Positions 7,224 to 14,613 of a DNA stretch of 64,000 nucleotides are shown here, in pieces. The stretch lies in the NCBI GenBank assembly GCA_020846635.1, contig JADLDO010000048.1, positions 1-64,000 of the forward strand, written 5' to 3'. This DNA comes from Caldilineaceae bacterium. Its GTDB lineage: Bacteria; Chloroflexota; Anaerolineae; Caldilineales; Caldilineaceae. The number at the start of each line of letters is the position of its first letter. Position 1 is the first letter of the stretch. A model generated the notes under the pieces. That model was not told the origin of the DNA. It saw only the letters and a list, made by a program, of their open reading frames with translations, and searched no databases. A program made the position numbers and the translations under genes.

Positions 7224-8294
7224 CTAATTTTCTTGTTCGATCAGGGTCAGGACGGCTTTCATGTAGCCGAGGGCGTGGGCCATGCCTGCGTACCATGGGC
7301 CGGGGCAGCTCATTTGCGGCGTATGGTCGGGGATGATGACGCCGCTGAAATTGTTCTTGTGCAAGATACGCATGATGCGGATCATGTCCATGTCACCCTC
7401 GTCCACAAAGACTTCATAGTAATGAGGGACTTTGCCGCGCACGTTGCGAAAGTGGACATAACAGAGCGCGTCTTGACTGCTGTACTGCTCCACCACATCG
7501 TAGATATTGCCCTCGGTCATCTCGGAGAGCGTGCCCAGACAGAATTCTAGCCCGTTGGCGTGGCTGGGCACAAGATCGAGCAGCCGTTGATAGAGGCGCG
7601 GCTGGTAGACCAGGCGAGCATGTCCGCGCAGGGTGGGCATGGGGGGATCGTCGGGGTGGGCGGCGAGACGTACCCCGGCTTCCTCGGCAACAGGCACGAC
7701 CTCCTTGAGGAAACCGGCGAGGCGCGCCCAAAGCTGTTCGCTGGTGACAGGGGCAAGCGTGCCTGCGGGCGCATGGGGGTCATAGACCATGTTCCAGACC
7801 GCGCCGTTGGGGATGGGCGTTTCGGCGGGGCCATCGGGGCCGAGAAAGCCCACTGACTCCGCTTCGCCGCGCGCCCAATCGCCGCTGACACGCCCCCAAA
7901 CGCCCGCGATGCTAAAGTTGTAGCCCATGACCGGAATACCCGCTTTGCCCATGTTGCGGATGATCTGCTTGATGCCTTCCATCTGCTCTTGCTTGCGGGG
8001 GCCATCGAGCAGAATGTCGTACCAAAAGGCCGGGTCAAAGTTTTCGAGGGCGGCAAGTTCTAAGCCGGCGTCATTGACTAAGGCGCGCAGGTCGCGTAGT
8101 TCCTCGTATGTCCAATATTTGCCCTGATTGTTGGTATAGCCCCAACTATCCGCACCGCTGGCAGTGCCGAGGCTGTCGTCGGAACGGAAATAATCGGTGA
8201 GGTGAGCAACGATGTGGGTTGCACCCGCTTGCTTGGCAAAGGCAAAGTTGTCGGCGGTTAGCATGTGCCGGTAGAGACCTAGTCCCAACTTCAT
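7224..8294 (-). CDS. Mannonate-dehydratase-like (UxuA family) TIM-barrel protein
   Basis: The 356-residue product resembles the UxuA mannonate dehydratase/xylose-isomerase-like barrel family. It begins MKLGLGLYRHMLT and contains GIKQIIRNMGKAGIPVMGYNFS, GVRLAAHPDDPPMP, LEFCLGTLSEM, CYVHFRNVRG and the Asp-rich segment VFVDEGDMDM near the C-terminus. UxuA converts D-mannonate to 2-keto-3-deoxygluconate in hexuronate breakdown, with a divalent metal bound by Asp, His and Cys residues. Those residues appear here as HPDD, FCLGT and VHFRN. A longer frame adds 25 unconserved residues; the ATG at 8294 gives the family N-terminus and was chosen. Being next to an enolase-superfamily gene supports a sugar-acid role. 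Confidence 0.82.
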   Translation of the reverse strand: MKLGLGLYRHMLTADNFAFAKQAGATHIVAHLTDYFRSDDSLGTASGADSWGYTNNQGKYWTYEELRDLRALVNDAGLELAALENFDPAFWYDILLDGPRKQEQMEGIKQIIRNMGKAGIPVMGYNFSIAGVWGRVSGDWARGEAESVGFLGPDGPAETPIPNGAVWNMVYDPHAPAGTLAPVTSEQLWARLAGFLKEVVPVAEEAGVRLAAHPDDPPMPTLRGHARLVYQPRLYQRLLDLVPSHANGLEFCLGTLSEMTEGNIYDVVEQYSSQDALCYVHFRNVRGKVPHYYEVFVDEGDMDMIRIMRILHKNNFSGVIIPDHTPQMSCPGPWYAGMAHALGYMKAVLTLIEQEN

Positions 8295-8473
8295 GGTGGA
8301 GTTCCATTTCCATATCCCGCGCAGAGGAGCCGAGGCGCAGAGAAAGAGAGTATGATGGGCGTAAATCACAACACCGCGCAGCGGACGCGGGCGTTCGGGT
8401 CTTGAGCTATAGAATTTTCAAGTGTTTGGGCGCGTGGTCGCGCGGGTAGGAATGATTGTTGCGAATGGTCCAC

Positions 8474-8509
8474 GGCAGCGGTGATTCGACAATTAGAATC
8501 ACCGCTGCC
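8474..8509. terminator. Hairpin downstream of the propeptide-like gene
   Basis: A 13-bp perfect stem (GGCAGCGGTGATT at 8474-8486 with its complement at 8497-8509) and a 10-nt loop lie about 60 bp past the stop of the minus-strand gene. There is no clear T-tract, so it could be an mRNA 3'-end stabiliser rather than a classic terminator. Confidence 0.45.
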
Positions 8510-8568
8510 ACGGTTGGCTTCAACCAGAGACCCGGATACCGAGTCTGAAATGAATAGCAGTTTCCGGG

Positions 8569-9042
8569 CTAGTGGGCCGGATGCGATTCGATTTGATGCA
8601 CAGGCCGAATCGCTTGATCCTCGAATACGCTGCCCACCCAACTGAGGTCGGCAATGGCGTCGATGCCTTTGGCATAGGTTTCAACGATGATGAAACCGAG
8701 CGCATTGCCCCATTGGGTCAAGCGCCTGCCTCCCGCTTCTGCCAGCACCCTGTCGATTTCAGCGAAGGCTTCTTCGGTGCGGGTGCGCGCTTCACGCACG
8801 ATGGCCTGGCGTTCTTCGCCATGCACGCGCGCGCCGTTGCTGCCACTGACCAGATAGGGTGCGGGCAGGACAACCGCCCGCACCGGCTGATCTGGCGGCA
8901 GAGAAGCCAGCCGGTCGGCAAATTCATCGCTGATCTTGTCTGAACGATGCTTGGCATCCCCACAGCGGGATTCACTACGGGATTCTTTGTGAGATTCTCT
9001 GTGGGAATCGCCATTCTGATAGCTGTCTGTCTGCCTGTCCAT
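8569..9042 (-). CDS. Free-standing subtilisin-propeptide-like protein (putative protease inhibitor/chaperone)
   Basis: I do not recognise a named family, but the 157-residue protein parallels the N-terminal prodomain of the subtilisin encoded just upstream. Both have IS-x-x-F, a hydrophobic AVV followed by P, a run of Arg-spaced helix, an (E)(I/V)(D/E)-R helix, then a Gly-rich turn, a hydrophobic strand ending in VE, and L-x-x-L-(A)-x-x-x-x-V-x-x-I/V-x-x-(D/N)Q-x-I near the end (here DLSWVGSVFEDQAIRPV). That layout is typical of I9-type propeptides, which fold and inhibit subtilisins. The first ~35 residues are a low-complexity Ser/Arg/Glu/His-rich tail. The ATG at 9042 is preceded by AGGAG. 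It lies 78 bp after the protease stop on the same strand, probably in one transcript. Confidence 0.6.
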   Translation of the reverse strand: MDRQTDSYQNGDSHRESHKESRSESRCGDAKHRSDKISDEFADRLASLPPDQPVRAVVLPAPYLVSGSNGARVHGEERQAIVREARTRTEEAFAEIDRVLAEAGGRRLTQWGNALGFIIVETYAKGIDAIADLSWVGSVFEDQAIRPVHQIESHPAH

Positions 9043-9120
9043 AGTTCGTTTCACTCCTACAGCCTATCCCTGGGGTTTATTCCTGGGAGCCCATGTATAT
9101 GTGCCTGGTATGTCTGCCTG

Positions 9121-10467
9121 CTATGAGGCAAGCGCTTGCATCGCCTCGGCAGGCTGCACCATTCCATATCCCCAACGGTTATCTGGGCGACGTTCGCTAC
9201 CGCCGGGATGCTGAGCCGTTTCCTTGATGACCTCCATGATAGCGCTCGCCGGAGTGTTGGGGAAGGCCGCCATCAACAAGGCAGCTAACCCCGCTACATG
9301 GGGCGTTGCCATCGACGTGCCATCCATGTACGAGTAGAAGTAGGCGCCCCCTGCCCGCAAGACGGGCGGGATGGTCGAAAAGACCTGGACGCCAGGGGCC
9401 ACGACGTCTGGCTTGTTCACCAGCGCGTGCGGTTCCTGGCCGGGAAAGACCAGGCTGGCGCCGCTGCTGAAGAAAGCCACGTCGGTCCGTGTGCGCCCCA
9501 ACTTCTCCACAGCCCCCACGCCTAACGCATTGTAGGCATTTCCGGGCGAACTGCTGTTGCCCTGGGCCTCGTTGCCCACAGCAATCACCGGTAAGACCCC
9601 ATATTGGCCTAGCAGCACATCAAAGACCTCGGTGAACATCGGCTCATAGTAATTAAAGCCCAGGGACATATTCACGATGTCTGCGCCCTTTTCGATGGCC
9701 CAATCCAAGCCTTCGAGCAAGGTGCGAATGGTGGCATCCCCCACCAACACACCTGCAACCAACAGCTTGGCCTCTGGAGCGACACCAATATGGACGCCTT
9801 CCGGGGTCTGCCCACCTGCAATTGTACCACAGACGTGCGTTCCGTGGGCACCCGCGTCAAACATGGGCGTGGCGCTGATGCGTCGTCCCAGCGGGTCCAT
9901 AACCACGAAGTCGGCAATGCGACCTGCCAGTGCCGGGTGGTCGCCAAAGACGCCCGTATCTAGTACGGCCACATTTACCCCTGCGCCGCGGCTCTTTTCC
10001 CAAACCTTGCTAATCCCCAGTTGCTCCAGGCCCCATGTATGACCGCTGCGCATTTCATTACGCGCCAGTTCATCATAGGAGACTGCTTCCGGCTTGATCA
10101 GGTGAATCTTTTGGTTGGGCATGATCGCGATCACGTCGGGCTGTTTTGCCAGCGTCAGCAAGGTACGCTGGGTGACTTCTACCGTAATGGCGGGGAGCGC
10201 GCTGCCACCGATGGGCGACATCATGAGCGCCTCGTCGCCTTCGTCCATATAGCTGCTGAAGATGCGGCTCTCCACCTCTTTGTGAAGAACGGCTTGCTCT
10301 GCGGCATATTGGACGCGTGTTTCGGCGACGCGCAGCCCCTCCCGTCCGCGCTGTGGGCGACGAGCAGGTGGGGCTTGATAGATGACAACCGCTTCATGTT
10401 TGTCGCGGCGTCGGCTGTCTGCAAGGTAGGGTTCAAAGGCAGGCGATATTTTCTTTTCGGGGTGCAA
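9121..10467 (-). CDS. S8 family subtilisin-like serine protease
   Basis: The product has a prodomain of about 125 residues, ending near IAIMPNQKIHLIKP, followed by a subtilase catalytic domain. The catalytic triad is clear: D170 (VAVLDTGV), H208 (GAHGTHVCG) and S385 (DGTSMATPHVAG), with oxyanion-hole N299 (VGNEAQG). The frame is open further upstream into the preceding gene, but GGAAGGAG lies six bases before a TTG codon at 10467, which was taken as the start (448 residues). No Sec or Tat signal peptide is visible, so it may be cytoplasmic or exported without a leader. The downstream gene encodes a separate propeptide-like protein, which suggests a protease/inhibitor pair. Confidence 0.88.
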   Translation of the reverse strand: MHPEKKISPAFEPYLADSRRRDKHEAVVIYQAPPARRPQRGREGLRVAETRVQYAAEQAVLHKEVESRIFSSYMDEGDEALMMSPIGGSALPAITVEVTQRTLLTLAKQPDVIAIMPNQKIHLIKPEAVSYDELARNEMRSGHTWGLEQLGISKVWEKSRGAGVNVAVLDTGVFGDHPALAGRIADFVVMDPLGRRISATPMFDAGAHGTHVCGTIAGGQTPEGVHIGVAPEAKLLVAGVLVGDATIRTLLEGLDWAIEKGADIVNMSLGFNYYEPMFTEVFDVLLGQYGVLPVIAVGNEAQGNSSSPGNAYNALGVGAVEKLGRTRTDVAFFSSGASLVFPGQEPHALVNKPDVVAPGVQVFSTIPPVLRAGGAYFYSYMDGTSMATPHVAGLAALLMAAFPNTPASAIMEVIKETAQHPGGSERRPDNRWGYGMVQPAEAMQALAS

Positions 10468-10526
10468 AGTTTCTCCTTCCCCGGCGCTTGCGCGCCGGTA
10501 TCTCCTAGCTGAAGTCAAACAGGTCA

Positions 10527-11696
10527 CTACACAAAATCTTCGGTACGGCGAGGCCGGCCCGATTGAAGCCACGCTGCCCGCTGTTCACGGGCGCGGAAGT
10601 AAGTGTATTCAGGCAGATCGGGCGGGGCCACATTGCCGGTCGAGGCGTAATGGGCAATCGCATCTTCGACAATGTCAATGCCCAGGCCGGGCGCGGTGGG
10701 AACCTGCATATAGCCGTTGACGATGGTCGGTTGCGGCTCCATGACCTCGTAGCGTTGGGGCACGTCATCCTCCAAATGCTCCAGGATCAGGAAGTTGGGC
10801 AGTGTCGAGCAGAGATGCACCGCGGCCATTTCGGCCACAGGGCCGAGCGAACCATCATGGGGGGCAAAGGTGACAAAGTGCGCTTCGGCCAATGCGGCCA
10901 TCTTTTTCATTTGCAGCAACCCTCCGGCGCGGCCTGTGTCGGGCTGCACCACATCCACGATCTCGCGTTCGATCAACTCGCGCACACCCCAGACATGCGC
11001 ATGGCGTTCACCCGCGGCAATCGGCAGATTGACAGCGGCAGCGACGCGCGCAATGGCCTCGATATTCTCTGGAGCCACGGGGTCTTCATAAAAAAGCAGA
11101 TTAAACTCCTCCAATGCTTGTCCCATTTGGATGGCATCTTTGGTGGTCAGCCAGGGCGGGCCATGAATATCAACCATAATATCCACGTTGGGGCCGACCT
11201 CGCTCCGGATTGCTTCGACCTTTGCCAAAGGTTCGCTGACACCGCCGGTTTTGATGGCCCCAAAACCGCGGTCCACCAGTTCACGCGCACGCTCGGCTGA
11301 ATGACCGTGGGCATAGAGCCGTACCGAGTCGCGCATCTTGCCTCCCAACAGTTCATAGACAGGCACACCCAGTGCCTTGCCCTTGATGTCTAGCAATGCC
11401 ATTTCAATAGCAGCGAGCGCACCGCCGCCGACAACTCCTGTCATCCCGTGGCCCATCATGGCGATAAAGAGTTTTTGCCAGAGCTGTTCCACGTTAAAGG
11501 GATTCTCACCGATGAGCAGGGGCGTCAGATCGCGCACAGCGGTTTCCACCACGCGCGGCCAGCCGCTGCCTTCGCCCACACCGTATATCCCTTCATCGGT
11601 GTGGATTTTGATAAAGAGCCAATTGCGGGCACGCCACCCTGTTGAATCAGGCATTCCAGCGTGCATGAGGAAGGTTTGAATGTCGGTGATCTTCAT
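10527..11696 (-). CDS. Enolase-superfamily dehydratase (galactonate/mannonate dehydratase-like)
   Basis: This 389-residue MR/MLE-group enzyme resembles the galactonate- and mannonate-type dehydratases. In the barrel, D176-x-H178 (VDIHG), E204 (YEDP) and E230 (AAGER) match the metal-ligand/acid pattern of that subgroup, where the His next to the metal ligand acts as the acid. H280 (APHDGS) matches the second His. K149 (AIKTGG) stands where the KxK base usually is. GRAGGLLQMKKMAALAE is typical of the group. A longer frame starts 36 bases earlier, but GAAGGAGG precedes the ATG at 11696 at good spacing. The reaction would be dehydration of an aldonic acid to a 2-keto-3-deoxy acid. It lies upstream of the subtilisin gene on the same strand, 59 bp away. 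Confidence 0.86.
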   Translation of the reverse strand: MKITDIQTFLMHAGMPDSTGWRARNWLFIKIHTDEGIYGVGEGSGWPRVVETAVRDLTPLLIGENPFNVEQLWQKLFIAMMGHGMTGVVGGGALAAIEMALLDIKGKALGVPVYELLGGKMRDSVRLYAHGHSAERARELVDRGFGAIKTGGVSEPLAKVEAIRSEVGPNVDIMVDIHGPPWLTTKDAIQMGQALEEFNLLFYEDPVAPENIEAIARVAAAVNLPIAAGERHAHVWGVRELIEREIVDVVQPDTGRAGGLLQMKKMAALAEAHFVTFAPHDGSLGPVAEMAAVHLCSTLPNFLILEHLEDDVPQRYEVMEPQPTIVNGYMQVPTAPGLGIDIVEDAIAHYASTGNVAPPDLPEYTYFRAREQRAAWLQSGRPRRTEDFV

Positions 11697-11939
11697 CTGG
11701 TAGCCTCCTTCTGCCGCACCGCCAAAATGCACTCAAGAGAGTTCTTGCAATCGACGGCGACGGATGATGGATAATCCGCTATGATTGTTGACGTTGAAAG
11801 CTGCAAATGGTGACGAGAGCGCATGAGTAGATGATCTCGCGCAGAACCGCAGAGCGCAGAACTCAAGCTGCTGCCTTCGATGTTCCGCTATGGAGAGATC
11901 AATCGCTCTGTCATTCCGACGCAGGAGATGAGAGAAACT
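11697..11939. other. Intergenic stretch with no recognised gene
   Basis: I see no supportable coding region here. It separates two minus-strand genes and should hold the promoter for the galactonate-dehydratase-like gene, but no clear -35/-10 pair stands out. It ends at a terminator hairpin. Confidence 0.5.
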
Positions 11940-11980
11940 AAAGCGCGGAACCATGTTTACGCATAGTTCCGCGCTTTTAT
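11940..11980. terminator. Bidirectional rho-independent terminator
   Basis: AAAGCGCGGAAC and GTTCCGCGCTTT form a 12-bp stem around a 14-nt loop, with A-rich and T-rich flanks. It lies just past the stop of the SelA-like gene on the minus strand. Confidence 0.8.
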
Positions 11981-11994
11981 CCTATCGGGATGGA

Positions 11995-13116
11995 CTAGAC
12001 GCGCTGCTTGCTGAGGATTGCCAGTAGGCGATCCAAGACAATCTGGTCTTCGCCATCTGCCAGTGTCATTGGGTTGACGTAGATCGTATCTGTGCCGCTG
12101 GATGCAACTTCGATGCTCGGTGTGCCGTTACGCAGCGCGAGGACGAGTTCGTCGCGGCTCATGCCCGCTTGGGCGGCGTCGATGACGACTTTGGCGCGTG
12201 GCAGCGGTTGGCCTGCTTCGTTGGGGAAGGAACGTTCGGCTTGGACGCCGGGGAGCCGGTTGAGTTCGCCACACCAACCGGATACGACTTCTTCATCTTG
12301 TGAGGCGCGCGCTTCGTGGTCGCGCTGGATGTAGAGCTGCACAGCCGTGAGCAGGCCGACCATTTCCTCCTTACCCACCTTCATGGGGCGACCAATGGAG
12401 TGATTGGGGCTGCCATTGACGCGCATCGAGTCAATCAGATCCTTGCGCCCCACCACCAAGCCTGTTGTCTGCGGGCCATGCAGGTCTTTGCCGCCGGAGA
12501 AGATGGCGAGGGCCGCGCCCATCTGCGTAAACTTCCAGAGATTTTCGACCGGGGGAACCTGGGCCGCGGCATCGACGATCACAGGAACATTGGCGCGGTT
12601 GGCGATTTCGATCACCTTTTCCAATGGCAAGTCAGCATGGCCTGTCATCGCGCCTTGAAACCAGAAGATCGCCGCGGTGCTGTCGTTGATGGCCTTCTCC
12701 AAGTCCTCGGCTTTGGTTTCAGTCTCCGTACCGATCTCGATGATCTTGACACCGACCTGGCGCACAGCATGGTCATAGCCGTTGCGATGGGATTTGTGGA
12801 TGATGACCTCGTTCTTGAGGCCGGTACAGTCGGGCAACTGCTGGATGGCCTGCGGGTCAGAGCCGGCGACGACCGCTGCCGTTGCCAGAACAAGCCCCGC
12901 GGCCGCGCCTGTCGATACATAGGCAGATTCGTTGTGGGTGAGTTCTGCCAGCTTGTTGCCAACGGCGCGCTGCAGCTCATCGAGATTGATAAAGTGCTTC
13001 GATGCTTCCGTCATCGCCTCCAAAACTTCGGGAGCCATCACCGAACCACCCAAGCGGGTGAGGGTGGCACTGGCGTTGATCAGCGGGCGTACGCCCAGTT
13101 CATCATAAATGCTCAT
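11995..13116 (-). CDS. SelA-like PLP-dependent enzyme (DgaE/D-glucosaminate-dehydratase-type), copy 1
   Basis: This 373-residue fold-type I PLP enzyme is related to selenocysteine synthase SelA and to DgaE, the D-glucosaminate-6-phosphate ammonia-lyase. K210 in FSGGKDLHGPQ is the expected Schiff-base lysine, and D182 in VDAAAQVPP would bind the pyridine nitrogen. STGAAAGL (69-75) resembles the phosphate-binding loop. It is not expected to make Sec-tRNA: it lacks the SelA N-terminal domain (SelA is ~460 residues) and no selenocysteine genes are in view. Members near sugar-acid genes are thought to eliminate ammonia or water from amino- or hydroxy-acids. It is a close tandem paralogue of the next gene. 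Confidence 0.85.
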   Translation of the reverse strand: MSIYDELGVRPLINASATLTRLGGSVMAPEVLEAMTEASKHFINLDELQRAVGNKLAELTHNESAYVSTGAAAGLVLATAAVVAGSDPQAIQQLPDCTGLKNEVIIHKSHRNGYDHAVRQVGVKIIEIGTETETKAEDLEKAINDSTAAIFWFQGAMTGHADLPLEKVIEIANRANVPVIVDAAAQVPPVENLWKFTQMGAALAIFSGGKDLHGPQTTGLVVGRKDLIDSMRVNGSPNHSIGRPMKVGKEEMVGLLTAVQLYIQRDHEARASQDEEVVSGWCGELNRLPGVQAERSFPNEAGQPLPRAKVVIDAAQAGMSRDELVLALRNGTPSIEVASSGTDTIYVNPMTLADGEDQIVLDRLLAILSKQRV

Positions 13117-13164
13117 GCGTATCCTTCTTCATAGGTTTTTTGCCAGGTGTTTGTTATTTGGTTG

Positions 13165-13175
13165 GGCATGATACC
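13165..13175. promoter_or_regulatory. GGCATGATACC palindromic element upstream of SelA-like copy 1
   Basis: An 11-bp near-palindrome lies 49 bp upstream of the start codon. An almost identical element occupies the equivalent position upstream of the second copy. It could be an operator or part of a duplicated promoter. Confidence 0.35.
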
Positions 13176-13200
13176 CACAGCCTTAAGCGCGAGGTGGGAT

Positions 13201-13220
13201 GGGGCGCGGTGAAGCGCCCC
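13201..13220. terminator. GC-rich hairpin between the tandem SelA-like genes
   Basis: GGGGCGC, a 6-nt loop and GCGCCCC form a 7-bp stem about 75 bp past the stop of copy 2. There is no strong T-tract, so it may be only partly effective. Confidence 0.45.
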
Positions 13221-13293
13221 AACACCCCTATTATCGCCCGCGCAGGCCCAATGGCGAAAAAGGCGCTGGTGTGCGTGGAGCAGACACTATGTA

Positions 13294-14406
13294 CTACTTT
13301 TTGAGGATTGCCAGGAGACGATCCAGCACAATTTGCTCTTCGCCATCCTTCAGGGGCATGGGGTTGACATAGATTGTATTTGTGCCGCCCGGCAGCACTT
13401 CAATGCTCGGTGTGCCGTTGCGTAGGGCCAGGATCAGATCGTCGCAGCTCATGCCCGCTTGGGCGGCGTCGATGACAACTTTGGCGCGTGGCATTGGCTG
13501 CCCTGCAACGTTGGGAATGGAGCGTTCAGCCTGGACGCCGGGAATACGATTGAGTTCGCTGCACCAACCGGCAACGATTTCTTCATCTTGTGAGAGGCGT
13601 GCTTCGTGATCGCGCTTGAGGTAAAGTTTTACCGCGGTCAAGAGGCCCACCATTTCTTCCTTGCCCACCTTCATGGGGCGCGCGATGCCGCTGTTGGGGT
13701 TGCCATTCTGCCGGATTGCTTCAATCAAATCTTTGCGACCCACGACCAGCCCGGATGACTGTGGGCCGGACAAATCCTTGCCCCCAGAGAAGATGGCAAG
13801 CGCGGCTCCCATTTGTGTATATTTCCAAAGATTCTCGGCGGGCGGAACCTGATCCGCCGCATCGACGAGGACGGGAACGTTGTGGCGGTTGGCGATCTCG
13901 ATGACCTTTTCGAGGGGGAGGTCGCCGCGGCCTGTCAGGGCATTTTGAAACCAGAAGATCGCCGCGGTCTTGTCGTTGATGGCCTTCTCCAACTCCTCGG
14001 CTTTGGTCTCGGTCTCTGTGCCGATCTCGACCACCTTGACGCCCACCATCCGCACAGCATGGTCATAGCCGTTGCGGTGGGACTTGTGAATGATGACTTC
14101 GTTCTTGAGGCCGGTGGTATCGGGCAGTTGCTGGCTAATATTACGGTCGAGACCGGCGACAACGGCGATGGTTGCCAACGCCACCCCTGCCGCTGCGCCA
14201 CTGGAGACATAGGCAGCTTCGTTGTGGGTGAGCGCGGCGAGCTTTTCGCCAACTGCACGCTGTAGCTCCTCGAGGTTGACAAAGTGCTTTGACGCTTCCG
14301 TCATCGCTTCCAGGACTTCTGCCGGCATGACGGAACCGCCGATACGGGTGATGTTGGCGCTGGCGTTGATCAGCGTGCGTACGCCTAGCTCGTCGTAGAT
14401 ACTCAT
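13294..14406 (-). CDS. SelA-like PLP-dependent enzyme (DgaE-type), copy 2
   Basis: The 370-residue paralogue of the neighbouring gene is collinear from MSIYDELGVR to the end. It keeps the PLP lysine K210 (FSGGKDLSGPQ), the Asp (VDAADQVPP) and the SSGAAAG loop. Differences cluster near the active site: DAADQVPPAE against DAAAQVPPVE, KDLSGPQSSG against KDLHGPQTTG, and GNPNSGIARPMK against GSPNHSIGRPMK. The two copies therefore may prefer different substrates. The likely reaction is beta-elimination of ammonia or water from an amino- or sugar-acid, by analogy with DgaE; this is inference. It is on the same strand as copy 1, 177 bp upstream of it. Confidence 0.85.
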   Translation of the reverse strand: MSIYDELGVRTLINASANITRIGGSVMPAEVLEAMTEASKHFVNLEELQRAVGEKLAALTHNEAAYVSSGAAAGVALATIAVVAGLDRNISQQLPDTTGLKNEVIIHKSHRNGYDHAVRMVGVKVVEIGTETETKAEELEKAINDKTAAIFWFQNALTGRGDLPLEKVIEIANRHNVPVLVDAADQVPPAENLWKYTQMGAALAIFSGGKDLSGPQSSGLVVGRKDLIEAIRQNGNPNSGIARPMKVGKEEMVGLLTAVKLYLKRDHEARLSQDEEIVAGWCSELNRIPGVQAERSIPNVAGQPMPRAKVVIDAAQAGMSCDDLILALRNGTPSIEVLPGGTNTIYVNPMPLKDGEEQIVLDRLLAILKK

Positions 14407-14457
14407 CTGTATTCTTCTTTCTATGTGCGTTTTGACCGGTTGCTTGTTTTATTTTGA

Positions 14458-14468
14458 GGCATGATGCC
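14458..14468. promoter_or_regulatory. GGCATGATGCC palindromic element upstream of SelA-like copy 2
   Basis: A palindromic 11-mer lies 52 bp upstream of the start codon, matching the element upstream of copy 1 at 10 of 11 positions. On the minus strand both are followed by A-rich DNA, so it may overlap the promoter. Confidence 0.35.
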
Positions 14469-14516
14469 AACAGGTGGAAAGTGGCGAGGCTCCTGGCGAG
14501 GTGGTAGCTTTCCGTA

Positions 14517-14536
14517 GGGACACGATCCATCGTGTC
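14517..14536. repeat. 20-bp palindrome (GGACACGAT / ATCGTGTCC)
   Basis: Nine-base arms flank a two-base centre. It lies between SelA-like copy 2 and the first sugar-binding-protein gene. Palindromes of this style often belong to small intergenic repeats, but no second copy was seen here. Confidence 0.4.
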
Positions 14537-14562
14537 CGCTTTGCTTCAATATCGCAAAGTAA

Positions 14563-14585
14563 GGGCCGCCCGATGCGAGCGGCCC
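14563..14585. terminator. Hairpin after the first sugar-binding-protein gene
   Basis: GGGCCGC and GCGGCCC form a 7-bp stem around a 9-nt loop, about 28 bp past the minus-strand stop codon, followed on that strand by a T-rich stretch. Confidence 0.6.
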
Positions 14586-14613
14586 GTGAGACTTCCTAGA
14601 ATAGAAGCAGCGC

